DNA from: Pyronema omphalodes
Taxonomy: Eukaryota > Ascomycota > Pezizomycetes > Pezizales > Pyronemataceae
Assembly (NCBI GenBank): GCA_024516155.1
Contig: JAJJXM010000029.1
Coordinates: 434,001-498,000 of the forward strand
Direction of reading: 5' to 3'
DNA: 64,000 nucleotides
In this document: positions 11,255 to 22,107 of the stretch, piece after piece
Layout of the letters: each line of letters begins with the position of its first letter
How positions within the stretch are numbered: position 1 is the stretch's first letter
Made by a program: the position numbers and the translations under genes
The notes under the pieces: model-generated
What the model saw: only the letters and a program-made list of their open reading frames with translations
Database searches by the model: none
Told to the model about the DNA's origin: nothing

Positions 11255-11746
11255 GGCAATCCATAAGTACAACAACCGAGTCAAGGCATAGAAAAAGTCA
11301 TTATTGTCCATATCATTCATTCCGTAGTGACTCATTCAACAACTGAAATACCCCCCCGCGGATCCGTGGAGTAATAAACAGCATCCGCCACATGGAATAC
11401 CCAAACGGAAGCCGACACCCCAGCATCCATCCTCCATCCATTTCGGACCAAGGAATCAACATCCAAGATCACAAGAACAACCAATACCAGTAAACAGGAT
11501 CCAAACCCCTAGTACCGTGAAACTAAAACCAACGAAGCAATAAATACAATACATCTGTAGTCAACAGACTATCGACAAGATCTATCCCAGCATTGACCTT
11601 CAGTACTTCATATCACGTTATTTTTTTTCTGTTATCAGGAACCGTATGACGGGATGTGGCTACTTTATTCCATCTTCCTTTATAAACGTAATCCGATTTC
11701 CGTTATTCCAATTTCCGAGAAAAATGAATTTTTTTTTTCTTTTCTT

Positions 11747-11801
11747 GTTTTTTTTTTTTTTTTTTTTTTTTTTTTTGGGGGGGGGGGGGGGGGGCGGGGG
11801 G
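11747..11801 (+). repeat. T-run followed directly by G-run
   Basis: Roughly 30 T run straight into 18 G, then C and 6 G. Frames through this tract are low complexity, not genes. The length in the assembly is probably unreliable. Confidence 0.85.
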
Positions 11802-11809
11802 TTCCTTCT

Positions 11810-12619
11810 TGTATCTATTATCTGCCACCGCGGACGGGGAGGGGTTATTCCACTTATTCGGCGAGGCTCCCTGATTTTTCATAACTGGTCAAAAGACAAC
11901 TAGCCACCAATTACCATCTCGACTTTCCCCTCCAGAATCGTTATCAAGATACAAGATCTCGCAATCCATCTGGGCAAAACCAAAATTTTCACAAAGAACC
12001 TATTTAGTACATTTTCAACACTAGTGTTCTCTTAGAAGATTCATCATGGGTGAGGAAAGTTCAGAAGAGGAGTTTGAATGATGATCTTTAAGTATTTTAT
12101 GGTCAAGAAATTCTGCTAGATGTTTCTTCGGTTTATTTGTTGATATCTCTAGGAGCTGTAATGTTGATCCTTATGTGTCTTGGTATTTCTATACGGGGCT
12201 CTTTTCTGAGAGATTTTTATAAAATTGCGATATACGGGGCTGTTTATTTGCCGCATGATGGCTCTAAATAAGTTGCATCTGAATATGCCAGGCTGTGATT
12301 CAATACGATGATGTGATTGTCTTCCACTTCGCATCTGGAAGTCAAATATTTCTCACGGTAAAATTGTAATATCATCCGGCCTGGTTGAATAAAAGCCTCC
12401 AGTTAGTTAAGAATACATATACAATTCTATCTCCTTAAAAGCCATTTAACACAAAGCAAACTAACTTATACATTATAATTCAAAAAGCGAAAGCATCAAA
12501 GATCTTCCGGAACGGGGCCTCGCGCAGAAGTATGAGGATGCATAAGGACTTCCAGCTAGTACAGATATCAAAAAATACACACAACTAAACTCTGTCAGAG
12601 TATCCTGGCCATGAAATAC
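11810..12619. other. spacer, no gene seen
   Basis: AT-rich sequence with no supportable frame; it probably contains the 3' end of the minus-strand gene that stops at 12620. Confidence 0.4.
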
Positions 12620-13713
12620 TCAAAGCTCGTCGTGAAAGCTCTTGTTCTGAGCTTCCACCATCCGCGATGAGTCTTCCAAAACAACACCAGGTTGGATAAT
12701 ATACAGAACAGCTCCTTCGTGAATTTCACTATGCCAACTCCTATTCTGAGAGTTGAAAAAATCCTCCATTAAAGCTTTAACTTCAAGAATTTGTAGATCA
12801 GGATCAAAGGGTTCCGCGGCTTCCTAAGTGACAGAGTGCCCCTTCATCGTCTCCAACATAAAGGTAGACATAACCGGTAAGGATTCCATTTCTTCATATG
12901 TCGCGTGCTCAAAAGGAAGCATTTTTTCGGTGATTACATCCTCGAGCCAGTAGTCTGTAACCTCCGGTAGGTAATTGGGTGCTTCAGTATTGAGCTCGAA
13001 GCCTGTCAAGAAATACCATAACTCTTTGTCTGCGGGTTCACCCTCGTACAGATTAAGCAGGACTTTCCATAAGAAAACGTTGAGAGGTCGAGTGCCGAGG
13101 TTGTACTATAAAGAGTTTATGCATTAGTACTCTGTAGCCATTGGAAAGCGGAAGGATAACGTACAGCTAAATATATTAGCTCGAATACCAGATCTTTATC
13201 CTTTTGTTGCTCCAGATTCTTCATAAATTCCCGGTCAAAATCTGTGACGATCTCATCATCATACCACCATTTTTCCGAGTCTGCAACGATTATGGTGCTA
13301 TTCTCCTGCTTATGATGACCACACCACGTCTCAATTAGGTCGTAAGCCTTTTCAGATGCCTATTGATACACATCATGTGTCGATCGTTAGTTATCTGTTC
13401 TGGAATTAGGGTTAAGAAGAATTAAGGCTTCTCACTATCAAAATATTCCCGTGCTTCTTGGAGGCTGGCCTGTTGGCTATACTGGTGTAGTTCGCGAGTA
13501 GATGGATGCAACGCGGCATAGTATCGTTCAGGACTGATTCTGTTAGTTGTGGTATAAAGCGGAGAAATGGAGTTCGAGCATACTGTAAGGTCTATTACCG
13601 ATTTCTTCATTACTGGCGTCTCTCGATTCGACCCTTAATAATCCGAATCCCCTCGCGGCAGCAAATAGTTGCAAGAACAAAAACCCGGAGAATAAGAAGG
13701 CCGGAAACATCAT
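12620..13713 (-). CDS. Secreted N-glycosylated protein, four exons, in-frame TAG
   Basis: I do not recognise the family. The exon chain 13713-13599, 13539-13436, 13359-13165, 13105-12824 has GT-AG introns of 59, 76 and 59 nt and phases that all fit, giving 231 residues to a TAG at 12824-12826. The ATG at 13713 has A at -3 and opens a hydrophobic signal peptide (about residues 1-21, core FLFSGFLFLQLFAAA); an upstream in-frame ATG at 13791 has a poorer context. Sequons NDT (43), NYT (55) and NST (93) suit secretion. After the TAG the same frame stays open and protein-like for 67 codons to the TGA at 12620-12622. The TAG may be the end of a 51-nt intron (12824-12874, GTTATG...CACTTAG), a nonsense mutation, or the true stop. 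Confidence 0.65.
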
Positions 13714-14494
13714 CTTGCGTTCAGTAGCGAAATGGGTAGTCTTTTCGTACAAGAAAGTGGAAGTGAGGAGATGGAGATGTGGGGTATGCATTGAAGTTTG
13801 TGCTACAACTCAAGTAGCGGGCGGCGAAGTAAGGAACGCCAGAACACTTGGCGTTAGTTAGCTATGCTGTGTTCATTATTTCATTAGTCTCGGTCTCACG
13901 TCGGTAAGCCGATTTGAGTGGCATGTTTTGTGGTGGAGGACTGCACACACCGCTTTCCACCTATATGGATCGATCATCCGGCTATCTCCCCCCAGTGCCA
14001 CAGAATCCGCGAAAATGAAATTGGAAAACAATGGGTAACCGACGCTCATTAGTGCAAATTTTGTATATATTATAAATATAATATTCGCAGATCCCCGCCT
14101 AACTACAGAGGAACTGATAGATATGCCTATAATGGGTCTTGAGTTTCGGTTGACGGTATTTTCACAGGCAGATTTGCATTAGTCATGACTCGAGAGAGTG
14201 ATAGACTATGAACAGACGTATCAAATGGTGGACAGCCCCTACGACTACAGCAATAAATTATGGATTATCCATCGATTGTATCTACAAACGAAGCTCAAAT
14301 GGCAATTAATCCGTTTGACACAGCATCGCGAAGTCCGTCGATGAGGTCAGCCTCGGGTTAGGGTTACCACAGCTCATCTTGAGGCTGAAACCGAACTACG
14401 CCTATTTATCCACCCCCGGTCCAACGAGAGCTCCGAGCTACGTCAGCTTCGTCGCCGTGCATTCATTTCAAGCTTCACCCACAACAACATCGCG
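13714..14494. other. shared upstream region of two divergent genes
   Basis: Intergenic DNA between the secreted-protein gene (minus) and TVP23 (plus). It holds both promoters; I see no further frame and no clear TATA element. Confidence 0.5.
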
Positions 14495-15309
14495 ATGCCC
14501 GACGTACGTAACACCGTAGTCCTAAGATTTCTTCAGTTAATGATGTGAATAGGCACCACTGAATTGGCGGTTATCCGCCCACCCGCTCACGCTCATCTTG
14601 TTCCTGGCGTTCAGACTCGGTACTTACCCCCCCGCTGCAACTGCGCGAGCTGCGGAAGCTCCCATAACCACACAGCTTCAACTTCCGATGCTCTTCAATT
14701 TGATATTTGATATACGCGGAAGCTAATACTGAGCAGCTTCTATCGGAATGTACCTCTTCGGCCTCTGGTTCTCTTCCAACTTGTATGTCCCTCCTACCGC
14801 CCGCTGCTGGAGCTATCCCTCCGCCATTCTATATCCTGCTAACCTCTCTCTTCCCTTCCAGCGTCTTAATCTTCATCATTGTAATCCTCCTGCTATCCGC
14901 CGACTTCTACTACTGCAAAAACATTGCCGGGCGTCGGTTAGTCGGTCTACGATGGTGGAACGAAACCAATTCCAGCACCGGGGAGCAAATCTGGGTTTTC
15001 GAGTCACCACCTGAGGAGAGACAAATCAACGCGACCGATGCAAGATTTTTCTGGTTATCTCTTTATGCTGCACCTGTTTTTTGGACAGTGTTGGCGATTA
15101 TCGCAATTGTTAGGTTTGAGTTCATCTGGCTCAGTTTGGTCGTCGTGGCTATGGTCCTCGGTTCCACAAATGCTGTGGCTTTCGGAAGGGCGGATAAGTT
15201 CGCCAATGTTGGAGGTTGGGCAGGTCAGGCTATGTCCTCCGGTGTAGGCGGAATGATATCGGGCTTCGCGGGAAGATTTATGGGTAGGATGATGTTTACT
15301 GGACGTTAG
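14495..15309 (+). CDS. TVP23: Golgi membrane protein TVP23
   Basis: Tvp23 (FAM18/DUF846 family) is a small late-Golgi multi-pass membrane protein linked to vesicle traffic. Four exons (14495-14503, 14553-14619, 14737-14782, 14862-15309) give 189 residues, close to the yeast length of about 200; the first coding exon is only 9 nt (MPD). Introns start GTACGT, GTACTT and GTATGT, and all end in AG. Four hydrophobic segments are visible: about residues 14-24 (LTLILFLAF), 27-55 (GMYLFGLWF onward), 100-125 and 128-145. Family landmarks are [20 protein letters not shown] and the FGRADKF segment before the Gly-rich tail. Residues 1-20 are cytosolic-type, with no signal peptide. Confidence 0.93.
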
Positions 15310-15589
15310 AAAGGAGGAGACTTTTCGTGGGAAATTAAGTATCAGGTGGAGGGTGGTGAAGATGTGATGCGGTTGATATGTGCTGGACACGGTTTCGGTT
15401 ATTTCGATAGCTCGCTCTCAATCCAAACAGTATTTTGTATCAGTCTTTGATCCATCTCACAATGAATGCGTTCCTGCAGGAAGTGCAGTTATACATGTCG
15501 GAAGCATCGCAGAGGTTGCCAGCTGCTATCCCTCATGACCATCATTGAGTACTCCCATTTCAACCTAGGAAAGGGGGGTTTTTCTTTTT

Positions 15590-15590
<1 letters not shown>

Positions 15591-15641
<51 letters not shown>
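15591..15641 (+). repeat. A-run of about 50
   Basis: An almost pure A tract after TTCTTTTTC. It may be an old retroposon tail, but no target duplication was found. Confidence 0.9.
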
Positions 15642-15642
<1 letters not shown>

Positions 15643-15693
15643 AGATTGGAAACATATTATCAGTCTATTACCGATATTACAGTTATTAGCTAG

Positions 15694-15799
15694 CAAAGTC
15701 TGCGAAGTCTGCGAAGTCTGCAAAGTCTGCAAAGTCTGCGAAGGCTGCGAAGGCTGCGAAGGCTGCGAAGGCTGCGAAGGCTGCGAAGGCTGCGAAGGT
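15694..15799 (+). repeat. 9-bp minisatellite (GCGAAGGCT type)
   Basis: About eleven tandem 9-mers. The first five read AAGTCTGCG or AAGTCTGCA and the rest AAGGCTGCG, so the array has two sequence classes in blocks. Confidence 0.95.
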
Positions 15800-16568
15800 T
15801 CCGAAACTGTAAATAAAACCAACCCCATCCTCTACACAATAACCCTCTACACAACAACCCAGCCCGCAAATACCCAGAACCCCTAGGAGAATATCAACAT
15901 ATGACCTAGAGTATCTATCACGACATTATCCCGCTGTGATTGCATAAGTAAAGGAAACATTACTAACGCATCCTCTTTTCATCCTCCACCAACATCTACA
16001 TCCCTCACAACCTCCATAACCCCCATAACCTCTACATTCCTCAAAACCTTCAAACGCACTCCTTCCAAGATTCGCAAAAAATATCAACCCCAATAACGTC
16101 ACCTCGGAATCTTCCTATCCTCCTATCCTTCCTCCTCCCATCCCCCCATCAAACCAAACCCAAACCATCAAACTAAACCAAACTCGTCAACACCAACTCC
16201 AACTTCAAAATCAGAACCGAAACCAGCATCAAAACCGGTCGAAGAAGAAACTCAAACTCAAACTCACAAACTCACAAACCACCCAGCATCTCACCATCTC
16301 ATAATCCTTAACACCTGGTTCTCACGTAACTAACGCTATTACTCTGCCCCGATAAATTGGAGTTTGTAGTTGTAGTTGAACGGGGATCAAAACAAAGGGT
16401 TCATAAGCGGAAACCCCAACCTACACGGAATCCTAAACCTAAACTTAGTGGCTAGATTGGATTGTTACAACCGGGACTTTCTGGACCCTGACGATTTGTG
16501 GATATTTGTGCACTGAGGAAAGTTCACTGCTAAAAACGCTTGGGATTCTAACAACAACGATAACGATA

Positions 16569-18581
16569 ATGACGGTAACGACGGTGATTCAAGAAATGGA
16601 AGAAACACAAGAAACACAGGAAACGAAAGAAACACAGGGAACGAAAGAAACACCAGATATGCCAGATATGAATGCGCCAATACAAACTATACAAACAGCA
16701 CAAACGGCACAAACGGCACAAACTTCCATTACCAACACCAACACCGACATCAACATCAATACTGCCCCTACCACAGCCAGGACCGCATTCTCAAACTCCA
16801 CAATAATCCACAAACCCAACCCGCAATCCAGTCTCAGCAATCTGAAACGGAGCACAAATAATCAAGATACAACTGACGAGGCTATGATAACAGGATCCCT
16901 GGATGCCGCTACTGAATTTCTTCCCGTGGTCGTGTTGAAGACAAAGGCAACAGAGACAAAGGCAACAGATACAAAGATAGAGACAAAGATAGAGATAGAG
17001 ACAAAGAATCGGGGTCAAGATGATAATGGTCAAGATGCTCAAAACCCAGCTGCGTTAGTTACTGCGAGTATCAGTGATGCAGGAAACAGTTCGTCGGAGG
17101 ATATGATGCAAGATATGATGGAAAAGGAGATGGAGATGGACGCGAGTGCAGTGGATATTGAGATGACAGAAAGACTGGGGGACGGGAAGGAGAGGGAGGA
17201 GATGGATAAAGGGGATATCAAAGAAACGGATGCTGTGGATCGGGAGATGCAGAAAGCGCTACCACTTAAGAGAGGTCCGGGCCGTCCGAAAAAAGTGAGG
17301 AAGGTGGGGAAGGTGAGGAGGAGTGTGGACGAGGAGGCGAGTTGTGGGTTGGATCGAAAGCTAGAGAAGGATGCCAAAGATCAGGAAATCAAGGACGCGC
17401 AACAAATACCGCTTAAGAAACCTCGAGGTCGGCCGAGGAAAGTGATTGTGGATTTGGAAAATGGGGAGAAGAAAGCGAAGATGGATCAGGAACAGATTTT
17501 GGAAAATCGGCTTCGGAAGAGGAAGCGAGGATGTGATGATCAGGAACCCCAGGAGATGCAGCAAATACCACCTAAGCGAAGTCGAGGTTTACCAAGGGAG
17601 GTAACTGTGGATCTTGAAAAGAAGGAGGAGGATGTGGAGAGTTCTTGTCTGGATCAAACCAAAGATATAGGTACCAATTCAAAGGAATCCAGGGATCGGG
17701 AAATCCAGGAGACGCAGAAGATACCACCCAAGCGAGGCCGAGGTCGACCGAAGAAAGTGGTGATAAATGTGGAAAATGGGGAGACTGAGGAGGTGGACAG
17801 TCCTCAGGTTGATCAAGTACAGACGTTGGAAACTCAACTCCGGATCCGAAAGCGAAGACGTGAACCAGATTCAGCGCTGAAACATAAGAATGCTCTACAG
17901 ACATTAGAAATAATGGAACCAGCGGAACCAGAAGGATCACCCAACAGGGTTAGAAGAAATACACGGCGGTTAGAAGGGATTTCTAAGGTGTCTTCCAGAA
18001 ACCCCTCTCAGGAGAAAGATACTACTACTCCTGAGCTTTCAATCAACAACGGCTCTTCCAGCTTCGAATCTGAATCCGAAGACGAGTCATCCAGTGATGG
18101 TGCAGTAGACATGACCGGACCCGATTTTTGGCGTCTTTTATACCCACCTCGTCCCATGGTACCCCTTGAGATAAAACTCGCCACATCTAATGGCTTTCTA
18201 ACGCGCCGGACAAGACAAGCAGAAAGTGAACTGAAGGATGCAAAGAAAAAGATAGCGGATTTTGAGGATAGCAGATTACATTATCTTAGTCTTATCAGGG
18301 CTGCGGAACGGGAGAGGGATCTGTTACGGGTTGTGGTGGATGAATTTATGGGGGTACAACGGAAGAAGGAAGTACCGAGTACTGTAAAGGATATGCTTAT
18401 GGATAGGTTTGAACAATTGAATAAGGAGGACGTTATTATTATGTTGTATGAAGCTAGGATGACAACGAAGGATGTTAGTATGGATCTGGAGAAGATTAAA
18501 AGAGATTTGGAGAAGGCGCGGACCGAGTTGGAGGAGAATAGGTTGTTGGAAAGTTTGGGTAATGAGTTTTTGGTCGATTAG
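16569..18581 (+). CDS. AT-hook protein with C-terminal coiled coil
   Basis: A single open frame of 670 codons from the ATG at 16569; the open frame upstream has no ATG. The N-terminus is Thr/Gln/Glu rich with repeated QTAQTAQT and ETQET runs. Four AT-hook-like cores follow: RGPGRPKK (about residue 235), PRGRPRK (about 285), SRGLPRE (about 338, degenerate) and RGRGRPKK (about 388). AT-hooks bind the minor groove of AT-rich DNA. Each lies in a repeated unit of about 50 residues (Q-x-IP-[LP]-K-[KR]-x-RGRP[RK]KV...ENGE...). Residues about 530-665 are a long charged helix, probably a coiled coil (TRRTRQAESELKDAKKKI; LEKIKRDLEKARTELEENR). Predicted role is a nuclear chromatin-associated protein; the family is not recognised. 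Confidence 0.8.
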   Translation: MTVTTVIQEMEETQETQETKETQGTKETPDMPDMNAPIQTIQTAQTAQTAQTSITNTNTDININTAPTTARTAFSNSTIIHKPNPQSSLSNLKRSTNNQDTTDEAMITGSLDAATEFLPVVVLKTKATETKATDTKIETKIEIETKNRGQDDNGQDAQNPAALVTASISDAGNSSSEDMMQDMMEKEMEMDASAVDIEMTERLGDGKEREEMDKGDIKETDAVDREMQKALPLKRGPGRPKKVRKVGKVRRSVDEEASCGLDRKLEKDAKDQEIKDAQQIPLKKPRGRPRKVIVDLENGEKKAKMDQEQILENRLRKRKRGCDDQEPQEMQQIPPKRSRGLPREVTVDLEKKEEDVESSCLDQTKDIGTNSKESRDREIQETQKIPPKRGRGRPKKVVINVENGETEEVDSPQVDQVQTLETQLRIRKRRREPDSALKHKNALQTLEIMEPAEPEGSPNRVRRNTRRLEGISKVSSRNPSQEKDTTTPELSINNGSSSFESESEDESSSDGAVDMTGPDFWRLLYPPRPMVPLEIKLATSNGFLTRRTRQAESELKDAKKKIADFEDSRLHYLSLIRAAERERDLLRVVVDEFMGVQRKKEVPSTVKDMLMDRFEQLNKEDVIIMLYEARMTTKDVSMDLEKIKRDLEKARTELEENRLLESLGNEFLVD

Positions 18582-19277
18582 GTTGGAGATTTGAGTGTAT
18601 GGCTGATATTAATGTTTTTGTATTGCTAGCATACCGAGGTGTCACAAGTATTTCCCTACTGTAATTAGATATCACTTTTTTGTCTATGAGGATTATCAAT
18701 AAAAATCAACCCGAGTCCCTGCGTAACTCTATCCTTTCCGCATTGTATAACTTCATCGTCACTCACGGAGCTATCCATCCAGTCCAACCCCTCCTCCAAT
18801 TTATTGTAAACTTACAAACTTTGTGCACTCCTCCGCACATCCATTTATTCTCTTCTCTCAGTCATCCTATTGCCTATCTCCAACGCATATGCAAGTTATC
18901 AGTTTCTATACAATCCACAACCCACGCACCAGCATCCATTCCACATGATCTCAGATCCATAACGTCAGCCCAGGCCTAAGCCCTATGTCAGTACAATCCG
19001 CATCAATGACGCGCATCCCTGTCAAACCTTAGCTGCAGGGACCAGCGGAATCGGAACATCATCTTGCTTTTACTGCGTGCAGCACTGCACCCCAGCTCAA
19101 GCTTGGCGCGCATCCTGAGATCCTCATCCTGGGAGTCGCGAACCACCCTACAGATCTGCGTAACTTCACCTTAAGTTTCGGCCTTACAACATATTGTCGA
19201 GTATTCCAACCCCGACCCTCCTCCGCCGTACCTCCCCCGCCACCACCACCGTTGTCGTCGCCGCCATAACCTGAACT
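18582..19277. other. intergenic, no gene seen
   Basis: 3' UTR of the AT-hook gene and 5' region of LCL3. No supportable frame. Confidence 0.5.
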
Positions 19278-20208
19278 ATGATATGGCCGTTCACACCCAA
19301 CGGCAGCAACCGAAATTCCTCACAACCACCACCCTTCTACAGCACCCCTGAATTTCTCCTAACCTGTTTCTCCGTCTCAACTATCGCCTTGAGCTCCGCA
19401 CATATCTATAGAAACTATATGCGACGCATACCAACGGCAGCACATATCCCGCATAAATTCCTACGAACGCGGGGGTTGCTGGGAAGGGTTACTAGTGTTG
19501 GGGATGGGGATAATTTTAGGATCTTTCATACGCCTGGGGGACGGTTGATGGGTTGGGGTTGGTGTAGGAAGGTGCCGACGCTGAGGGGGAAGTTGAGGGG
19601 GCAGACGGTAGGTTTTTGTGTTGCTTTGTTGCTGGGAAGGGGGGAGCGGGGAAGAGCTAGAGATGTGCGCTCGCTGGCTCGTCGGGTTATGGGGCATAGC
19701 TAAATAGCTTCCCATCAACTCTCCGCTCTACCCCGCAGCTCCATGGAAATCATCAAGATCGTTCAAACCAGCTAACACACCACCCACCCAGATCCATATC
19801 CGACTCGCAGGAATCGACGCCCCAGAATGCGGACACTTCGGTAACGCGGCACAACCATATTCCTCCGAAGCCCTAGCATGGTTACAATCCTATGTCGGCG
19901 GTCGTCGAGTCCGCTGCTATATCCACAGTAAAGACCAATATGACCGGGTTGTTGCTACTGTCTATGTATGGCGAGGATTATGGAGACGGGATGTTAGTCT
20001 TGAGATGTTGAAGGCTGGTATGGCGGTGGTTTATGAGGGGAAGATGAATGTGGAGTTTGGGGGGAAGAAAAAGGAGATGGTTTATAGGGAGACGGAAAAG
20101 AAGGCTATGGCTGCTAAGATGGGGTTGTGGAAACAGCCGAAGAGACTTAGGGTTAGTCCGGGGCAGTATAAGGCGGCGTTGAAGGAGGCGGCGAGGGCGG
20201 CGAGCTGA
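19278..20208 (+). CDS. LCL3: LCL3-type membrane-anchored staphylococcal-nuclease-like protein
   Basis: Two exons (19278-19607, 19792-20208) joined in phase 0 across a GTAGGT...GCTAACAC...CCCAG intron give 248 residues, the size of fungal Lcl3. Residues about 24-45 (EFLLTCFSVSTIALSSAHIY) form an N-terminal membrane anchor. The nuclease fold is clear: a GRVTSVGDGDNFRI strand, then after the intron IRLAGIDAPECGHFG with the catalytic-type Arg, YSSEALAWLQSYV, DQYDRVVATVYV with the second Arg, and LEMLKAGMAVVYEG. The family is a predicted Ca-dependent endonuclease; yeast Lcl3 is associated with chronological lifespan and with mitochondria or peripheral membranes. Confidence 0.9.
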
Positions 20209-20551
20209 TAGTGAAGGAGAAGGAGATGGTGAGGAAGGATGAGGCAGGTACAGGGGAGAAATATAGGTTGGGAGAGGAATTTTGGACTGGGGGAAAGGAA
20301 TGCTGGAGTAGTACAGAAGGGAGAGAATGACGTTATGACATAATTATGAGGAACTTGATATCAATACCAATAGAGGCGGGGAATATGGCGTTGTAGTTGT
20401 TACTGTACATACAATACTTTTAACGGATTTAATGGTCAACCTGAGTAACCTTCTCACATACTTACCATCTCGTAGTATCTTTAGCAGGCCATATCAGAAA
20501 GTCGACAAACGGCGTACCGAAAGCACCAACAACTTAGCATGTCTGGTATTT
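20209..20551. other. convergent 3' intergenic region
   Basis: Between the 3' ends of LCL3 (plus) and the next gene (minus). No frame supported. Confidence 0.5.
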
Positions 20552-21674
20552 CTACCAAATCATCTCCCCCCTCTCACCCACCTCTCTCTCAAACCCCACC
20601 ACCTCAACCCAATCATCCCCATCATCCCTTAGCCTGCTGGGAGTGCCTCTAGCATCCCCCACAACAAACTCCAAATTTCCGCTACTATCCCTTCCCAGAC
20701 TCCATCCCGACTCAATAACATCCTCCCTCATCGCCGAATCCCTTCTACATATAGTAGCCAGCAACTCCAGCAAACTCTGATCCAGATGATGATCCAGCAC
20801 ATTATAATACCCAGCATCCCTGCATTCTTTAAACCATTCCGTCAAACCTGCATCCGTAGCATATTGCTGACATTCATCACCAAGCTGTATCAGTCTATTA
20901 AGTAAGGATATAGCCTCGCGCTGACATCGGAGTGCATTATGGTGACGCTCAACGGATAGTGTTATCGTGCGACGTAAGATACCTACTAGGGCTTTAAAAA
21001 CCCTGGGGACCGCGAGGCGACGGGGTGATACTACTGGGGATTAGAACCAGGCGAAAGAAATATAAATGTTGATAAGGGGATTAACCGTTGTTAGAGAGAA
21101 GATATAAAACCCGGAGAGCTTGATAGTTTGCGTTAAGGTCTTGTGATTCGGCTTTAGTGAGGAGTTCGGAAAAGGCTTCATCTTTAAGACTGCGTTCGCA
21201 TAGGATTTTGAGTGCTCTATATACCCCACAGATATAGATTGTAAGCGATAGGTCTCGGGCTCGGGATATATGTCTAATATGGAAGGTTTAGAGAGAATAT
21301 AGAGGGCCCTTACGCGTTGCGTAACTCGGGATTCACACCCCTGGCAAGTGTCGATAGTGTCGATAGCTTTATGGCTGCCTCGGTGCTTAGTCGAATGATA
21401 TGGTCAAGATCATTGGCGGGAATACCATCTTCAGTGGCTTGTTCTACACCGACACTACGGGTTGAGGAAGGTTTGACGATTGTGCGCCGTTTGAAGTCGG
21501 TTAGTTGCCAGTAGGTTGTGTAGAGGGCGATCAGAGTTCCGAAGCCTGGGAGTCAAGTCAAAGTCAGCGAGGAGTTTGAAGAGGGAAAAATAAAGCGGGT
21601 AGAAATCAGAAAGACATACCGCATAAAGCCCATGTTAACCTGTCGCTGTGCATAGATGTGCCATTAAGGGACAT
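20552..21674 (-). CDS. N-terminally anchored helical-repeat protein
   Basis: No named family recognised. Exons 21674-21620, 21545-21314, 21216-21086 and 21033-20552 give exactly 300 codons (299 residues) with all phases matching. Introns are 74, 97 and 52 nt, with branch sites such as TTCTAAT before CCCCAG. Residues about 14-30 (LTWALCGFGTLIALYTTYW) are a single membrane anchor followed by basic KRR. The rest is rich in amphipathic helices of armadillo type: LRNAALKILCERS, YQALRVLYLLSNN, ALVGILRRTI, EAISLLNRLIQLG, LLELLATICRRDS. It shares a 433-bp upstream region with NOP14, and a 17-codon uORF overlaps its start. Probably a conserved ascomycete organelle-surface protein (inference). Confidence 0.72.
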
Positions 21675-21717
21675 CGTGAAGGTTGTGTAGGTTTGATGCT
21701 GGTTTGAAGTTGCTCAT
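21664..21717 (-). promoter_or_regulatory. uORF overlapping the start of the 20552-21674 gene
   Basis: An upstream ATG at 21717 in good context (CAACCATGA, A at -3) opens a 17-codon frame whose TAA lies 11 nt inside the main ORF, in another frame. A terminating overlapping uORF would reduce main-frame initiation. If transcription starts downstream of 21717 it is irrelevant. Confidence 0.45.
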
Positions 21718-22107
21718 GGTTGCGGTGAAGATGAAAAGGAACGGCGAACTTGAGTGGAATGAAGCTCGCGTCAAAGCCCCTCTCATCCCAGTCTTACCCT
21801 ACTTTCCTCTTTGAAGAATTTTATAACAATATTGACTTTTCTAATAAAGAATTCCCGAGTTCTCTCCACAAAAAAAAATTCGTAGAGAATTATTTCCCGA
21901 AAGCAAAGCTCTAAAACGCGCTCACGAGAACCGCCACTAGCCCTTCAAGCTCAGCTTGCCGCTCGCGTGAAGTGGGGGACATCGCTGATGACCTAATCCA
22001 TTTACAGCTAGCCTTACTCTTGTTTAGCGTCATAACTTTTTGAAATTTCACGTTCCTCTCGACTTTCCGCGACACCAGCGAATCCTCACTTTCACGCCTC
22101 CTCAACC
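21675..22107. promoter_or_regulatory. Bidirectional promoter region (NOP14 / anchored helical protein)
   Basis: The two start codons point away from each other across 433 bp, so both promoters must lie here. I see A/T-rich tracts at about 21865-21890 but no assigned transcription factor sites. Confidence 0.6.

Larger units (their letters stand above)
9443..11500 (+). repeat. Duplicated unit, copy 2
   Basis: An essentially continuous second copy of the unit formed by 5655-7030 plus 8632-9442, in direct orientation and immediately adjacent. It lacks the hAT and its neighbours, but has about 250 bp extra between about 10015 and 10260. Its small ORF is broken. Similarity fades after about 11500. 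Confidence 0.8.
15310..16568. other. intergenic with simple repeats
   Basis: Contains the TVP23 3' UTR, a long A-run, a 9-bp minisatellite and then a C/A-rich stretch (about 15960-16320), probably the 5' region of the AT-hook gene. No extra gene seen. Confidence 0.5.

Noticed and set aside
11646..11903. Overlapping frames rich in Phe and Gly
   Set aside because: They only translate the T-run and G-run.
15466..15828. Frames with poly-Lys or SQP repeats
   Set aside because: Products of the A-run and the 9-bp minisatellite, with no start context or conserved ends.
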